DNA from: Allosediminivita pacifica
GTDB lineage: Bacteria; Pseudomonadota; Alphaproteobacteria; Rhodobacterales; Rhodobacteraceae
DNA length: 64,000 bases
Assembly: GCF_003054175.1 (NCBI RefSeq)
Contig: NZ_QBKN01000007.1
Location: 62,001 to 126,000 of the forward strand
Direction of reading: 5' to 3'
Made by a program: the position numbers and the translations under genes. The notes beneath the pieces are model-generated. The model was not told the origin of the DNA. It saw only the letters and a list, made by a program, of their open reading frames with translations, and did not search any database. Positions 32,275 to 41,889 of the stretch are shown piece after piece (the stretch's first letter is position 1; every line of letters begins with the position of its first letter).

Positions 32275-32928
32275 GTGAAATTCTTCGTAGATACCGCCGA
32301 CGTCGCCGCGATCAAGGAACTCCACGAGCTCGGCATGGTCGACGGTGTGACCACCAACCCGTCGCTCATCAAGAAATCGGGGCGCAACATCCTCGAAGTG
32401 ACCAAGGAGATCTGCGATCTCGTCGACGGTCCCGTCTCGGCCGAGGTCGTGGCGCTCGACGCCGACGCGATGATCGCCGAGGGCCGCAAGCTGGCCGAAA
32501 TCGCCGAAAACATCGTCGTGAAGGTGCCGCTGACCTGGGACGGCCTCAAGGCCTGCAAGACGCTCTCGGACGAGGGCCGCATGGTCAACGTGACGCTCTG
32601 CTTCGGCGCCTCGCAGGCACTGCTGGCCGCCAAGGCCGGCGCGACCTTCATTTCGCCCTTCATCGGCCGGCTCGACGACATGAACATCGACGGGCTCGAC
32701 CTGATCCAGGACATCCGCGAGATCTACGACAACTACGGTTTCGAGACCCAGATCCTCGCCGCCTCGATCCGCTCGGTGAACCACATGTCCGACTGCGCCA
32801 AGATCGGCGCCGACGTGGCCACCGCGCCGCCGAACGTGATCCAGGCCATGGTCAAGCACCCGCTGACCGACAAGGGCCTCGACACCTTCGTCGCCGACGC
32901 GAAAGCCGCGGGCATCAAGATCGTCTGA
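32275..32928 (+). CDS. tal: Small transaldolase (TalC/FSA family, GTG start)
   Basis: 217-residue class I aldolase of the fructose-6-phosphate aldolase/transaldolase C family. The Schiff-base lysine is Lys83 in IVVKVPLT. Two residues that separate the activities read as in transaldolases: Glu57 ([10 protein letters not shown]; Gln in E. coli FsaA) and Phe129 (SPFIGR; Tyr in FsaA). I therefore favour transaldolase of the pentose phosphate pathway over free-standing aldolase, though databases often label such genes fsa. The start is the GTG at 32275 behind AGGGAGG. A terminator follows. Confidence 0.9.
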   Translation: MKFFVDTADVAAIKELHELGMVDGVTTNPSLIKKSGRNILEVTKEICDLVDGPVSAEVVALDADAMIAEGRKLAEIAENIVVKVPLTWDGLKACKTLSDEGRMVNVTLCFGASQALLAAKAGATFISPFIGRLDDMNIDGLDLIQDIREIYDNYGFETQILAASIRSVNHMSDCAKIGADVATAPPNVIQAMVKHPLTDKGLDTFVADAKAAGIKIV

Positions 32929-32951
32929 TCTGCCCGCAGCGCTGGTTTTTC

Positions 32952-32989
32952 AGGGCCATGCCTCACGGGGCGTGGCCCTTTGTCTTTTT
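32952..32989 (+). terminator. Intrinsic terminator of the transaldolase gene
   Basis: An 11-base stem AGGGCCATGCC/GGCGTGGCCCT (one G-T pair; arms 32952-32962 and 32969-32979) is followed by TTGTCTTTTT. It begins 24 bases after the stop codon. Confidence 0.85.
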
Positions 32990-33120
32990 GGGTGTCCGCA
33001 AACCTAACTGGTCCGAGCCGACGGGTGTCCGCTTCGAACCCATAGTGACGGATGCTGCGTATTGCGTGGATCTCTGACAGGTCTATCTTGCTCCGAAACC
33101 AAGAGAGTGGCTGGCGAAGC

Positions 33121-33675
33121 ATGCAGACTGAAATAAATCGCCTACGAAACATCTTTGAAGCTATTGTGCTTACTGGTGTTTTCAGCGTGCCCACATTTGG
33201 TTTTGCTGACCACGTTCCCGACAACCTTTCTCAAGACCTCGACCCGAATTACATTGCATGCCTGATGGCGGTTGATGACGCCAAAATGGAGTTTCGTGAT
33301 GCACTCCAATCTACATGCCTCCGACGCATGGGGGACCTTTGCAGCGGAAGGAATGGAATTGCTCTTCCGTCCCAAGTCGTTGGGTGCATGAACTTTGAGA
33401 CCCAAAGGGGCATCAGTTTTTTGAAAGTTGCAGCAAACGACCTCCCTTCATCAGTCGAAAAGGAAGGTCTTTTCGGACATGGGTATGAGAGGCGGCGTTC
33501 CAGAATCTTAAAGGATGTGGAAACACTCGAGAATTCGGCCAAGCCTCAAAGCATCGAAACCGCCATTCAGCAGAGCATCATCATGACATCGGCAGCCATT
33601 GCCTTGTTTTGGCTGGCTCGCGAAACGCAAACATCGTTGGAACGGCACGTAAAGGCCTCTTTTGGTCGTCATTGA
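33121..33675 (+). CDS. Unrecognised secreted protein with four cysteines
   Basis: 184-residue protein from the ATG at 33121; the frame also opens at 33052, but the chosen start puts a signal peptide first (FEAIVLTGVFSVPTFGFA, cleaved near residue 31). The mature part has four Cys (YIACLM, STCLRR, DLCSGR, VGCMNF), enough for two disulfides, and a hydrophobic stretch near the C-terminus (SIIMTSAAIALFWLA). The spacing of the first three Cys vaguely recalls LprI-like lysozyme inhibitors, but I cannot assign it. Its codons (AAT, TTT, ATT, AAA) are visibly AT-richer than the neighbours', which suggests acquisition from elsewhere. It stands alone between two terminator-like structures. Confidence 0.6.
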   Translation: MQTEINRLRNIFEAIVLTGVFSVPTFGFADHVPDNLSQDLDPNYIACLMAVDDAKMEFRDALQSTCLRRMGDLCSGRNGIALPSQVVGCMNFETQRGISFLKVAANDLPSSVEKEGLFGHGYERRRSRILKDVETLENSAKPQSIETAIQQSIIMTSAAIALFWLARETQTSLERHVKASFGRH

Positions 33676-33828
33676 AGTCGGTAATTGTCGCGCCGACACT
33701 CGTGTTGTGTAGCTGGGAGCGGCAACTTCGTCCGCTTAGCTGACCAACACAGCTTGCGCACGCCCCTGCCTTTACCGCTCGGCGACAAACCCGGTGCATC
33801 AGGACTGCCCCGGTCAGTCGGGCAGATC

Positions 33829-34674
33829 CTAGAGGTTCGGCTCGCCCTGCAGGCCCATGAGCTTGCGGAACCCCGTCCAGTAGCCCGGCAGCTTCGGCGG
33901 CGCCTTGAGGCCCGCCAGCGCCTCGTCCGCCCAAGGCTGCATCTCCGCCTTCACGAAGCCGCGCCCCCAGTCGAGATAGGCCTGCGCATCATCCGGCCGC
34001 AGGCGGCAGGCCGATCCCACCAGCCCCACCAGCGTCTCGGGCGGCGAATACCATTCGTCCTGGATGCCCGTCACCTTGCGCCGCAACAGCGGACCCACGG
34101 TGCGCATCAGCCGGCTGTCCGAGAACAGCAGCAGCATCCGGCCCATTTCCTCGCGGTCGTAGTGGATGAGCGGCGGGAAGGTGTCGAAGAAGACCGCCCG
34201 CCCGTCCACGATGGCGAAGTTGCGGATCGAGGGGTGAAAGCCGATGCGCGTCTCCTGACCCTCGGCCCAGTGCCAGAAGCGCGCGATCACCTCGCCCGCC
34301 GACTGCATCATCTCGAGCGTCCGCTCCAGCGGTTCGGACTGCATCAGCGGCCTCATCAGGCTGTCGGTCGGCAGCGCCTCCTGCAGGATCACCGGCACCC
34401 GCGCGCCGTCGATCTCCAGCAGGTGAAACTCCGTTTCGGGCAGCGGCACCTCGGCCGCGCGCAGCGCGAAGACGTAATCGTCGTGATACCGCTTCAGCCG
34501 GTCGAGCGCCGCGCCATCGGAGAGCCCCCGGTAGACCTTGACCACCCTGTCGGAAAACGGCCCCTCGGCGGGCCGGAAGGGCGCGCAGAAATACCCCAGC
34601 TTGGAAATCGTCTGGCCCCGGGCGGCGCTGTCGGCGCGGATCAGATCGGAAAGCGCGGCAATATCGGTCGGCAT
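33829..34674 (-). CDS. Kinase-like hypothetical protein (DUF6206-like)
   Basis: 281-residue cytoplasmic protein. An N-terminal half with VVKVYRGLSDGAALDRLKRY (Lys in a strand, as in the ATP-binding lysine of kinase folds) and VPVILQEAL precedes RIGFHPSIRNFAIVDGRAVF and FFDTFPP, which look like the catalytic HxxxxN loop and the metal-binding D of aminoglycoside-phosphotransferase-like kinases. The resemblance is by eye only. It is on the same strand as the ParA-like gene, 24 bases behind it, so the two probably share a transcript. Confidence 0.6.
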   Translation of the reverse strand: MPTDIAALSDLIRADSAARGQTISKLGYFCAPFRPAEGPFSDRVVKVYRGLSDGAALDRLKRYHDDYVFALRAAEVPLPETEFHLLEIDGARVPVILQEALPTDSLMRPLMQSEPLERTLEMMQSAGEVIARFWHWAEGQETRIGFHPSIRNFAIVDGRAVFFDTFPPLIHYDREEMGRMLLLFSDSRLMRTVGPLLRRKVTGIQDEWYSPPETLVGLVGSACRLRPDDAQAYLDWGRGFVKAEMQPWADEALAGLKAPPKLPGYWTGFRKLMGLQGEPNL

Positions 34675-34698
34675 GGCGGTCCTCCTAGCCTCGCCCGC

Positions 34699-35340
34699 TT
34701 AGCCCAGCGACAGGATCTCCGCCACCTCCGAAGTCAGATCCGTCACCTCCTTGTGCGCCGGACCTTTCGGCATCTCGAGCACCCCGCGCCCTTGCCCGGC
34801 GGCTTCGGCATAGGCCACGCGGTTGGCAAAACCCGATTTCGCGATGCGCGCCTCGAGCTGCTCGGCCTTCTTGGCCACGTCGGCGCCAAGCCGGGTGCCC
34901 TGCCGCGTGCGGTTCATCACCACCAACGCCTCGCGCCCCTCGCGCTGTGCGAGATCCAGCACGCTTTCGGTAGCCCAAAGGTCCACGTGGCTGACCGAAA
35001 CCGGCACGATCACCAGATCCGCCACCCGCAAGGCCGGGCGCAGATCGCTGTCGGCCTTGGGCGGCGTGTCGATGATGACCACGTCGTTCGCACCCGAAAG
35101 CTTGCGGCACTCGTAGGAAATCCCCCAGGCCGAGGAGGTGGCGAAATCCATCCCCTCGACAAGATCCGGCAGCGTTTCGGCCCGCGTCATGAACCAATGC
35201 CCGAGGCTGCCCTGCGGGTCGAGGTCCACCACCGCCACGCTCAGCCCCCGTCGCCGGAAGCCGACCGCGAGGTTGGCCGCAACGGTGGTCTTGCCGCTGC
35301 CGCCCTTCTGCTGCGCTACCGTGATGACGGATCCTGCCAT
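34699..35340 (-). CDS. ParA-family ATPase without a ParB partner
   Basis: 213-residue deviant-Walker ATPase. The nucleotide loop is QQKGGSGKTTVA (11-22), with both signature lysines; VVDLDPQGSLGHWF and VIIDTPPKAD follow as the switch strands. It is short, without the N-terminal helix-turn-helix of chromosomal ParA, like the small ParF/McdA/PpfA type that positions plasmids, carboxysomes or chemoreceptor arrays on the nucleoid. No parB or parS is visible. The start at 35340 is preferred over a 24-codon longer frame because it places the beta-strand directly before the loop. Confidence 0.85.
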   Translation of the reverse strand: MAGSVITVAQQKGGSGKTTVAANLAVGFRRRGLSVAVVDLDPQGSLGHWFMTRAETLPDLVEGMDFATSSAWGISYECRKLSGANDVVIIDTPPKADSDLRPALRVADLVIVPVSVSHVDLWATESVLDLAQREGREALVVMNRTRQGTRLGADVAKKAEQLEARIAKSGFANRVAYAEAAGQGRGVLEMPKGPAHKEVTDLTSEVAEILSLG

Positions 35341-35476
35341 GGTCGTTCCCCCTCTGGCCCCCTGTGGTTCGGCAGAGCCTGCACCGCGCCCGATGGAAAA
35401 TCCACCCGGCACCGCAGAGTTAAACCACTGTTAACCAAGATGACCCAAGCCTTGATGCGGGGGGCCGGAGACGGCC

Positions 35477-36157
35477 ATGACGCATACCGGGCGCATCGCA
35501 GCCTGCCTGTTCCTCATCTGCATCGCCGGGCCGCTGTTCGCGGGCGCCTGGCAGCGCGAGCCCGGCACCGGCTTCGCGAGCCTCACGCAGCGCCTGTCGT
35601 GGCCGCAGGACACCACCACCTGGCAAAGCTATGAGCCCACCGCGCGCTATACCTCGCTCTACCTCGAATACGGGATTGCCCCGCGCACCACGCTGGGCCT
35701 CGACCTCGGGCTCGCGGTCTCGGGCGCGGAAAAGCTCGTGGTCTTCGCGCAGCGCCCCCTGCACCAGCCCGACCGCGGCGCCCGTCTTGCCTACGAGATC
35801 GGCTTCGGGCGGATCGCAGGGCAGACCGTCCTGCGCCCCGGGCTCTCACTCGGCCTCGGCTGGGACAAGGGCTGGTTCGCCGCCGATGCCATCGCCGAAA
35901 TCCCGCTCACCTTCGACGCCACCGACATCAAGATCGACCTGACCCTGGGCCGCAACCTGCCAGAGGATCACAAGCTGATCCTCCAGCTCCAGACCGGCGA
36001 TACCGAGATGGACCCGCCCTTCGTGCGGCTCGAAACCTCGGTCAGCCGCCCGCTGCTCGGGCGGTTTCCCCGGCTCAAGGCCGAAACCGGCGTCAGCCTC
36101 GGCCTCGTGAACGACGCCTCGATGGGGATAAAATTCGGCCTCGTGACCAGTTTCTAG
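35477..36157 (+). CDS. Predicted outer-membrane beta-barrel protein
   Basis: 226-residue protein with a signal peptide (IAACLFLICIAGPLFAGA, cleaved near residue 22). The mature part consists of alternating short strands (YTSLYLEYGIAPRTTLGLDL, RPGLSLGLGWDKGWFAADAI, MGIKFGLVTSF) and ends in Phe, the outer-membrane insertion signal. No known family was recognised; the barrel would be of about eight to ten strands. It is divergent from the ParA-like gene, with about 135 bases between the starts. Confidence 0.7.
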   Translation: MTHTGRIAACLFLICIAGPLFAGAWQREPGTGFASLTQRLSWPQDTTTWQSYEPTARYTSLYLEYGIAPRTTLGLDLGLAVSGAEKLVVFAQRPLHQPDRGARLAYEIGFGRIAGQTVLRPGLSLGLGWDKGWFAADAIAEIPLTFDATDIKIDLTLGRNLPEDHKLILQLQTGDTEMDPPFVRLETSVSRPLLGRFPRLKAETGVSLGLVNDASMGIKFGLVTSF

Positions 36158-36270
36158 GCCATCGCCGTCCCGCCACGCCTGCCGTGGCCCCCTTGGCGGA
36201 ACGCCCGTCCTCCCGCAGGCATTTGCCCTGCGAGCCACCCCATGTCCGACCGCTGTCCCGAAAGGCGCCC

Positions 36271-37164
36271 ATGGCCTACCAGATCAAAGCCTCCGATCCC
36301 GACCTTGGCGCCGCCCTGCGACGCATCGCCGACAGCCAGCTGCGCGGCGCGATCGCGGCAACGAGAAACCAGGAAAACCCCGCGGTCGGCATCCACGAGG
36401 CCCGCAAACACTGCAAGAAGCTGCGCGGCCTGCTGCGGCTCGTGCGAACCGGGTTCAGCGATCATGCCGAGGAAAACACCGCCATCCGCGACGCCGCGCG
36501 GCTCAGCGCGAACCTGCGCGACACAACCGTCCTCCTCGAAACCCACGACGCGCTGATGGCCGCGCCCGGCGTCGCCCGCGTCGACTTTGCCCAGGTGCGC
36601 GGCGCGCTCACCCGGGCGCGCGACGAGGCGTTTCGCGCCGACGATGTGCCGGGGACACTCGCTGACCAGCGCGCGGCGCTGGAGGCCATCCTCGAACGCA
36701 GCGCCCACTGGAAGGTGAAGGGCAAGGCGGCCGACGTGATCGGCGACGGCGTCGCCCGGGGCTGGAAGCGCGCCGCAGGCACCATGCCCGACCGTCCTGG
36801 CGGAACGGACCCCGAGAAAATCCACGAATGGCGCAAGCGGGCCAAGGACCACTGGTACCAAGCCCGGCTGCTGCGCGGGATATGGCCCGACCCGATGAAG
36901 GTCCACGCCGAGCAATGCGACCGGCTGACGGGGCTTCTGGGCGATCACCACGACCTCGCCGTCTACGAGGATTTTCTCGACAGCGACCGCGCCCCCGGCA
37001 TCGAGGCCGAGCGCATGACCGAACTGCGTCGCATCGTCAGCACCCGGCAGGACGCGCTCGAACGCGAGGCGTGGTCGCTCGGCGCGCGGCTATTCGCGCC
37101 GCCGGTCAAGGCGCTTCCCAAACGCTGGCAGCGGCACTGGACGCTCTGGCGCAAGGGCGTCTGA
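36271..37164 (+). CDS. CHAD domain protein
   Basis: 297-residue alpha-helical protein. CHAD domains bind inorganic polyphosphate through conserved His, Arg and Lys on paired helix bundles. Two repeats of the signature are seen: GIHEARKHCKKLRGLLRLVR (about 44-63) and IHEWRKRAKDHWYQARLL (about 184-201), followed by LTGLLGDHHDLAVYEDFL. There is no attached CYTH triphosphatase domain. The ATG at 36271 follows AAAGGCGCCC; an upstream frame has no family similarity. Confidence 0.88.
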   Translation: MAYQIKASDPDLGAALRRIADSQLRGAIAATRNQENPAVGIHEARKHCKKLRGLLRLVRTGFSDHAEENTAIRDAARLSANLRDTTVLLETHDALMAAPGVARVDFAQVRGALTRARDEAFRADDVPGTLADQRAALEAILERSAHWKVKGKAADVIGDGVARGWKRAAGTMPDRPGGTDPEKIHEWRKRAKDHWYQARLLRGIWPDPMKVHAEQCDRLTGLLGDHHDLAVYEDFLDSDRAPGIEAERMTELRRIVSTRQDALEREAWSLGARLFAPPVKALPKRWQRHWTLWRKGV

Positions 37165-37167
37165 CCT

Positions 37168-37572
37168 TCAGGCGCTCACCGCGGCAAGATCCAGCATCCG
37201 CACGCCCGAGATCCGCCAGTGGCCCTCCACCTCGGTCATTTGGTACTCTAGCGCGTGGCCCGTGCCCGCCGCGTCGGTGATGTAGACCCGCTGCCACAGC
37301 CCGTCATCACGATCCTCCAACAGGCCAAAGCGAACCTCGCCCGGCCGCCAGACCATGGGATAGCCGTTGCGCACCATGGCGCCGAAGTTGCCCGGCGTGC
37401 GGAACATGTTGCGGATCGAGGGGCTGGCGTATTCGAAGGCGGTGTCCACGTCCTCGGCGAGGAAGGCATCAAGCTGCTCGCGGATCACCGTCTCGATCTC
37501 CGCCTCCTGGGCCGGGGCGGGCGCGGTGCCGGCCATGGTGATGGCCGCCAGCACGATAAGGAAACGTCTCAT
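37168..37572 (-). CDS. DUF4864 domain secreted protein
   Basis: 134-residue protein with a signal peptide (FLIVLAAITMAGTAPAPAQ) and a cystatin/SnoaL-like body (IREQLDAFLAEDVDTAFEYA ... YQMTEVEGHWRISGVRML) that matches DUF4864, a periplasmic family of unknown function. It converges on the CHAD gene with three bases between the stops. Confidence 0.85.
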   Translation of the reverse strand: MRRFLIVLAAITMAGTAPAPAQEAEIETVIREQLDAFLAEDVDTAFEYASPSIRNMFRTPGNFGAMVRNGYPMVWRPGEVRFGLLEDRDDGLWQRVYITDAAGTGHALEYQMTEVEGHWRISGVRMLDLAAVSA

Positions 37573-37633
37573 GGCTGCTCTCCCTGCGTGATGCAGGAAG
37601 AGCTATGTCATATTGCCGTAAGGGAAAGGGCTG

Positions 37634-39211
37634 TCAGCCGAGCTCGCCGGCAAGCCCCTTCTCGATCAGCTGGGCGCTTTCCTCGACGCCGTAGAGCGCG
37701 ATGAACCCGCCAAAGCGCGGCCCCTGGCTCTGGCCCAGAAGCACCTCGTAGAGCGCCTTGAACCAGTCGCGCAGCGGCTCGAACCCGTGGTCCTTGCCGA
37801 CCGCGAAGACCAGCGTCTGAAGCGCCTCGTCCTCGACCGCCCCGTCGTAGGCCCGCAGCCGCGCCGCAAGATCCTCGAGCGCCGCCCGCTCGTTGGGTTC
37901 GGGCGCGCGGTAGGTCTTGTTGGGCTTCACGAAGTCCTCGTAATAGCGGACGGCAAAGCCCGCCGCCGCATCGAGATCGGGGTGCGTCTCTGCGCTGGCA
38001 TCCGGCGCGTAGCGGCGGATGAAGCCCCACATGGCTTCCTTGTCCTCGGCCCCTGCCGCGCTGGCGAGGTTGAGCAGCATCGAGAAGGGCACCACCATCC
38101 GGCTTTCCGGCGGATTGCCGTTGTGGATGTGCCAGACCGGGTTGTTCACCTGCTGCGCAAGCTCCTGCCCCGGGTAGGCCCGCAGCTGCTGGTGGTACTC
38201 GTCCACCGCCTTCGGGATCACGTCCCAGGACAGCCGCTTGGCGGTCTTGGGCTTCTGGAACATGTAGTAGCTCAGGCTCTCGGTGCTGGCGTAGGTCAGC
38301 CATTCGTCGATCGACAGGCCGTTGCCCTTCGACTTGCTGATCTTCTCGCCGTTGGCGTCGAGGAACAGCTCGTAGGTGAAATGCTCCGGCGGCCGCACGC
38401 CCAGCGTCCGGCAGATCCCGTCGTAGATCGGCGTGTTGGTGCTGTGGTCCTTGCCGTACATCTCGAAGTCGACGCCCAGCGCCGCCCAGCGGGCACCGAA
38501 ATCCGGCTTCCACTGCAGCTTCACGTTGCCGCCGGTCACCGGCAGCGTCCACTCGCGCCCGTCCTCGTCGTCGAAGGTGATCTCGCCGCGCACGGCATCC
38601 ACGTTCTTCATCGGCACGTACAGCACCCGCCCCGTCTCGGGGTGGACAGGCAGGAAGATCGAATAGGTCTGCTGGCGCTCCTCGCGCAGCGACTTGAGCA
38701 TGATGGCCATGAGGTCATCGTACTTCTCCGCCGCCTTCCGCAGCGTCTCGTCGAACTGGCCCGACTTGTAGAACTCGGTCGCCGAATAGAACTCGTACTC
38801 GAACCCGAAGGTGTCGAGGAACCGCCGCAGCATGGCGTTGTTGTGGTGGCCGAAGCTTTCATGCGTCTCGAACGGGTCGGGCACCGAGGTCAGCGGCTTC
38901 TGCTCGTGCTGACGCAGCATGTCCTGGTTCGGCACGTTGGTCGGCACCTTGCGCATGCCATCCATGTCGTCCGAAAAGCAGATCAGCCGCGTCGGGATAT
39001 CGCTGATCGTCTCGAAGGCGCGGCGGATCATCGTGGTGCGCAGCACCTCGCCGAAGGTGCCGATATGCGGCAGCCCCGAGGGGCCATAGCCCGTCTCGAA
39101 CAGCACGTATCCCTTCTCGGGCGGCGCCTTCTCATAGCGTTTGAGCAGCCGACGCGCCTCTTCAAAGGGCCAGGCCTTTGCTTTCATCGCCGCGTCTATC
39201 AGGTCGGACAT
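37634..39211 (-). CDS. lysS: Lysyl-tRNA synthetase, class I
   Basis: Charges tRNA-Lys. This is the class I form, unrelated in fold to the class II enzyme of E. coli and typical of archaea, spirochaetes and many alphaproteobacteria. The 525 residues contain the HIGH-type loop [11 protein letters not shown] (45-55) and the KMSKS-type loop [11 protein letters not shown] near 290. The frame continues upstream for 75 codons, but [20 protein letters not shown] is the family start. It diverges from the TerB-like gene at 39333. Confidence 0.95.
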   Translation of the reverse strand: MSDLIDAAMKAKAWPFEEARRLLKRYEKAPPEKGYVLFETGYGPSGLPHIGTFGEVLRTTMIRRAFETISDIPTRLICFSDDMDGMRKVPTNVPNQDMLRQHEQKPLTSVPDPFETHESFGHHNNAMLRRFLDTFGFEYEFYSATEFYKSGQFDETLRKAAEKYDDLMAIMLKSLREERQQTYSIFLPVHPETGRVLYVPMKNVDAVRGEITFDDEDGREWTLPVTGGNVKLQWKPDFGARWAALGVDFEMYGKDHSTNTPIYDGICRTLGVRPPEHFTYELFLDANGEKISKSKGNGLSIDEWLTYASTESLSYYMFQKPKTAKRLSWDVIPKAVDEYHQQLRAYPGQELAQQVNNPVWHIHNGNPPESRMVVPFSMLLNLASAAGAEDKEAMWGFIRRYAPDASAETHPDLDAAAGFAVRYYEDFVKPNKTYRAPEPNERAALEDLAARLRAYDGAVEDEALQTLVFAVGKDHGFEPLRDWFKALYEVLLGQSQGPRFGGFIALYGVEESAQLIEKGLAGELG

Positions 39212-39332
39212 GCCGCTCACTCCTTGTTTCACAGCCCCGTGGGGCACCCGGCGGTTCCTATTGCCCCGCTCGCGGGCCGTCAATAAAGTGCCGCTCGACG
39301 CAGCACTCCGCCAGCGAAGGTTCCCGGTAACA

Positions 39333-39758
39333 ATGACCCAGCCGTCCCATCCGCTCAGCCCGCAGGATTGTCTCGTGGCGCTGATGATCGCCATTTCGGC
39401 CTCGGACGAGAACATGCGCACCGTGGAACTGGTCAAGATCGACGCCGCGGTGAACCAGCTGCCGATCTTCCGGGACTACGATTCGGACCGGGTGCGGGTC
39501 ATGTCCGAGCTGGTCTTCGACCTGTTCGAGCAGGAAGACGGGCTCGACACGCTCTTCGGGCTGCTGCGCGACCACCTGCCCGAACGCCTTTACGAGACGG
39601 CCTACGCGCTCTCCTGCGACGTGGCGGCCGCCGACGGCAGCCTGGGCGAGGCCGAACTGCGCCTGCTCGAGGAAATCCGCTACGAACTCGATCTCGACCG
39701 CCTGCACGCCGCCGCCATCGAACGCGGTGCCCGCGCGCGCCACCTGCGGCCCGAGTAG
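39333..39758 (+). CDS. TerB-like tellurite-resistance-family protein
   Basis: 141-residue all-helical protein of the TerB superfamily: the N-terminal helix pair [20 protein letters not shown] and the later [20 protein letters not shown] repeat the family pattern of a helix with acidic residues that bind metal. Despite the family name, tellurite resistance is not implied; no other ter gene is near. The start at 39333 is preferred to the upstream frame because of GAAGG and the family fit. Confidence 0.82.
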   Translation: MTQPSHPLSPQDCLVALMIAISASDENMRTVELVKIDAAVNQLPIFRDYDSDRVRVMSELVFDLFEQEDGLDTLFGLLRDHLPERLYETAYALSCDVAAADGSLGEAELRLLEEIRYELDLDRLHAAAIERGARARHLRPE

Positions 39759-39905
39759 CCAGTCCCGGGCGGTCGCCCCCTTCAAAGCATCATGTTAACC
39801 TAGGGTCAGGATTCCCGCACTGGTCAGATCGTTTCCGGCCGTGCTTGAATGTTTCCCACATTATTCTGCCTGACTTTACATTTTGCCTTACCGGGGGATT
39901 TTATC

Positions 39906-40334
39906 ATGAACCGTCATTTCGTGACGCTGCTCGGCGTATGCCTGCTCTGCCTTCTGCCTGTCCTCGGCGCCGCCGCGCCGCTTGTGGCCAAGGTCAATGT
40001 CTCGAGCCAGACCATGACCGTCATCCAGGACGGCGAACCGCTTTACCAATGGCCGGTCTCGACCGCGCGGTCGGGCAAGTGGACGCCGCGCGGCACCTTC
40101 ACCGCGCAGTGGCTCTCCCGCTACCACAAGTCGAGCCTCTACAATAACGCGCCCATGCCCTTCTCGATCTTCTTCCGGGGCAACTACGCGATCCACGGGA
40201 CCGACCAGGTCACGCGCCTCGGGCAACCTGCCTCGGCCGGCTGCGTGCGCCTTCACCCCGACCACGCGGCGACACTCTTCTACATGGCCGAAACCGTGGG
40301 CCTGTCGAACGTGCGCGTCGTGATCGAGAACTGA
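39906..40334 (+). CDS. L,D-transpeptidase (YkuD domain)
   Basis: 142-residue periplasmic enzyme that makes 3-3 peptidoglycan cross-links or attaches proteins to the wall. A signal peptide (GVCLLCLLPVLGAAA) precedes a short YkuD domain with the catalytic motif: His97 in YAIHGTD and Cys113 in ASAGCVRLHPDH. It is close to the minimum size of the family. It converges with dacB, another wall enzyme, with four bases between the stops. Confidence 0.93.
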   Translation: MNRHFVTLLGVCLLCLLPVLGAAAPLVAKVNVSSQTMTVIQDGEPLYQWPVSTARSGKWTPRGTFTAQWLSRYHKSSLYNNAPMPFSIFFRGNYAIHGTDQVTRLGQPASAGCVRLHPDHAATLFYMAETVGLSNVRVVIEN

Positions 40335-40338
40335 CGCC

Positions 40339-41832
40339 TCAGGCGCTGGACATGATGCCCCAGCGCTCGATCAGCCTCTGCTGAAGCAGCTTGGACCGAC
40401 GATTCCAGACCGCCCAGCCGGGCGGTCTTTCCCGCTCCGCCTTGCTCAGCCCCGCCCGCGTTTCCAGATCGGCCGAGAAATAGGCGAAGGCCAGCTCGGT
40501 GCCGTCGGGCGCATCGATGTAACCCGCAAGTCCGCTCACGAAGTTCAGCGTCCCGGTCTTGGCGTGCACCGACAGCGGATGATCCTCGACCACGCGGTAC
40601 TGCTGGTCCCGTACCGGCACGTCCTTCAGCAGCGCCTTGAGTCCCGCCTCGCGCTGCCGCAGCGCCACCAGCGCGCCCATCATGTCGGCCGGGCTGATGC
40701 GACTGTCGTCGCCCAACCCCGAATGGTCGGCCAGCGCCGGCCCCGCCAGCCCCAGCTCCTCCACCGCCCACTGGTTCATGGCGGCGGCGGAATCAGCCAG
40801 CGTCTCGACCTTGGCCCCGCGCGCCAGCGACGCGGTCATGCCCACCACCTCGGCGGTGATGTTGGTCGACCACTTGAGCATGTCGCGCAGGATCTCGCGC
40901 AGCGGCTCGCTCTCGTGCCGCGCCAGCACCAACCCGCGCGGCCCCGCGTCCGCGCGTGTCGGCTTTTTCAGGACGATCCCATGCGACCGAGCGAAGGTCT
41001 GAAAGACCTCGCCCGCGTAGATCGCCGGATTGCGCACCGGCAGCCAGCGCGCCCCTCCGTCGCCCAGGGCCCCCTGCGCCACGGTCCAAAGATCCCGACC
41101 CTCGCGGCGTTCGTAGGTATAGACCGGCCCCGTCCGCGCCTCGACCGACATGGCCGCGACTTCGACCGCGGGCCGGAAGCGGTCCGACCGGGCCTCCATC
41201 GTCACGTCGTAGCCGCCGCCGCCGCGCTTCCACTCGAAATGGACACGGTTGAAGTTCAGGTTCAGCCCGCAGACCGCCGGATCGTAGCCCACGTGGTCGG
41301 GCTGTCCGGGGTCGATGCGGTCTTGGTAGGGCAGCGCCCCGTCCCAGACCCGGAACGCCCCTTCCACCTCGAGCAGGCCTTCGGCCTTCATCGCCGCCGC
41401 GAGATCGGCAAGCTCGTTGGTGCCCAGCGTCGGATCACCACCGCCCACAAGGATCAGGTCGCCCTTCAGCACCCCGTCCTCGATCGGGCCGTCCGCCACC
41501 ACCTGCGTCATGAAACGGTAGCCCGGCCCCAGCACGTCGAGCGCATAAGCGCTGGTCAGCGCCTTGGCCACGCTTGCCGGCGGCAGCCCCGTGGCGGCGT
41601 TGTGGGCTTCAAGCAGCTTCCCGCTGCGTGCGTCGGCCACGGCGAAGGCCACGTCGCCTACCAGCCGCGAGTCTGCGATCATCTGGTCGACGGACTCGAT
41701 CGCCCGCGCGGCCAGTTCCTCGCCGCGCGCCACCGGGCGCAGCGATGTCTTGGGGGCCTCGGCCAGGGCGCCGGTCGCGCCCGCGGCCGCCAGCCCGGCC
41801 AGGAAGAAACGTCTGGAAAGCGCCGTTTTCAT
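40339..41832 (-). CDS. dacB: D-alanyl-D-alanine carboxypeptidase/endopeptidase (PBP4, S13)
   Basis: Periplasmic penicillin-binding protein that trims stem peptides and cleaves 4-3 cross-links. The 497 residues carry SVAK (Ser87 nucleophile, Lys90), the SxN-region DHSGLGDDSRIS and HAKTGTLNFVSGL (KTG near 421). The N-terminus MKTALSRRFFLAGLAAAG is a twin-arginine-type signal peptide (S-R-R-F-F-L), suggesting export in folded form, which is less usual for this family. The ATG at 41832 was chosen over one seven codons upstream because it places the twin arginines normally. Confidence 0.92.
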   Translation of the reverse strand: MKTALSRRFFLAGLAAAGATGALAEAPKTSLRPVARGEELAARAIESVDQMIADSRLVGDVAFAVADARSGKLLEAHNAATGLPPASVAKALTSAYALDVLGPGYRFMTQVVADGPIEDGVLKGDLILVGGGDPTLGTNELADLAAAMKAEGLLEVEGAFRVWDGALPYQDRIDPGQPDHVGYDPAVCGLNLNFNRVHFEWKRGGGGYDVTMEARSDRFRPAVEVAAMSVEARTGPVYTYERREGRDLWTVAQGALGDGGARWLPVRNPAIYAGEVFQTFARSHGIVLKKPTRADAGPRGLVLARHESEPLREILRDMLKWSTNITAEVVGMTASLARGAKVETLADSAAAMNQWAVEELGLAGPALADHSGLGDDSRISPADMMGALVALRQREAGLKALLKDVPVRDQQYRVVEDHPLSVHAKTGTLNFVSGLAGYIDAPDGTELAFAYFSADLETRAGLSKAERERPPGWAVWNRRSKLLQQRLIERWGIMSSA

Positions 41833-41889
41833 GCGGCGATCTAACCCCGCCAATGCGGGTCAGGCAACCGCCTCGACCGCGTCACCGGA

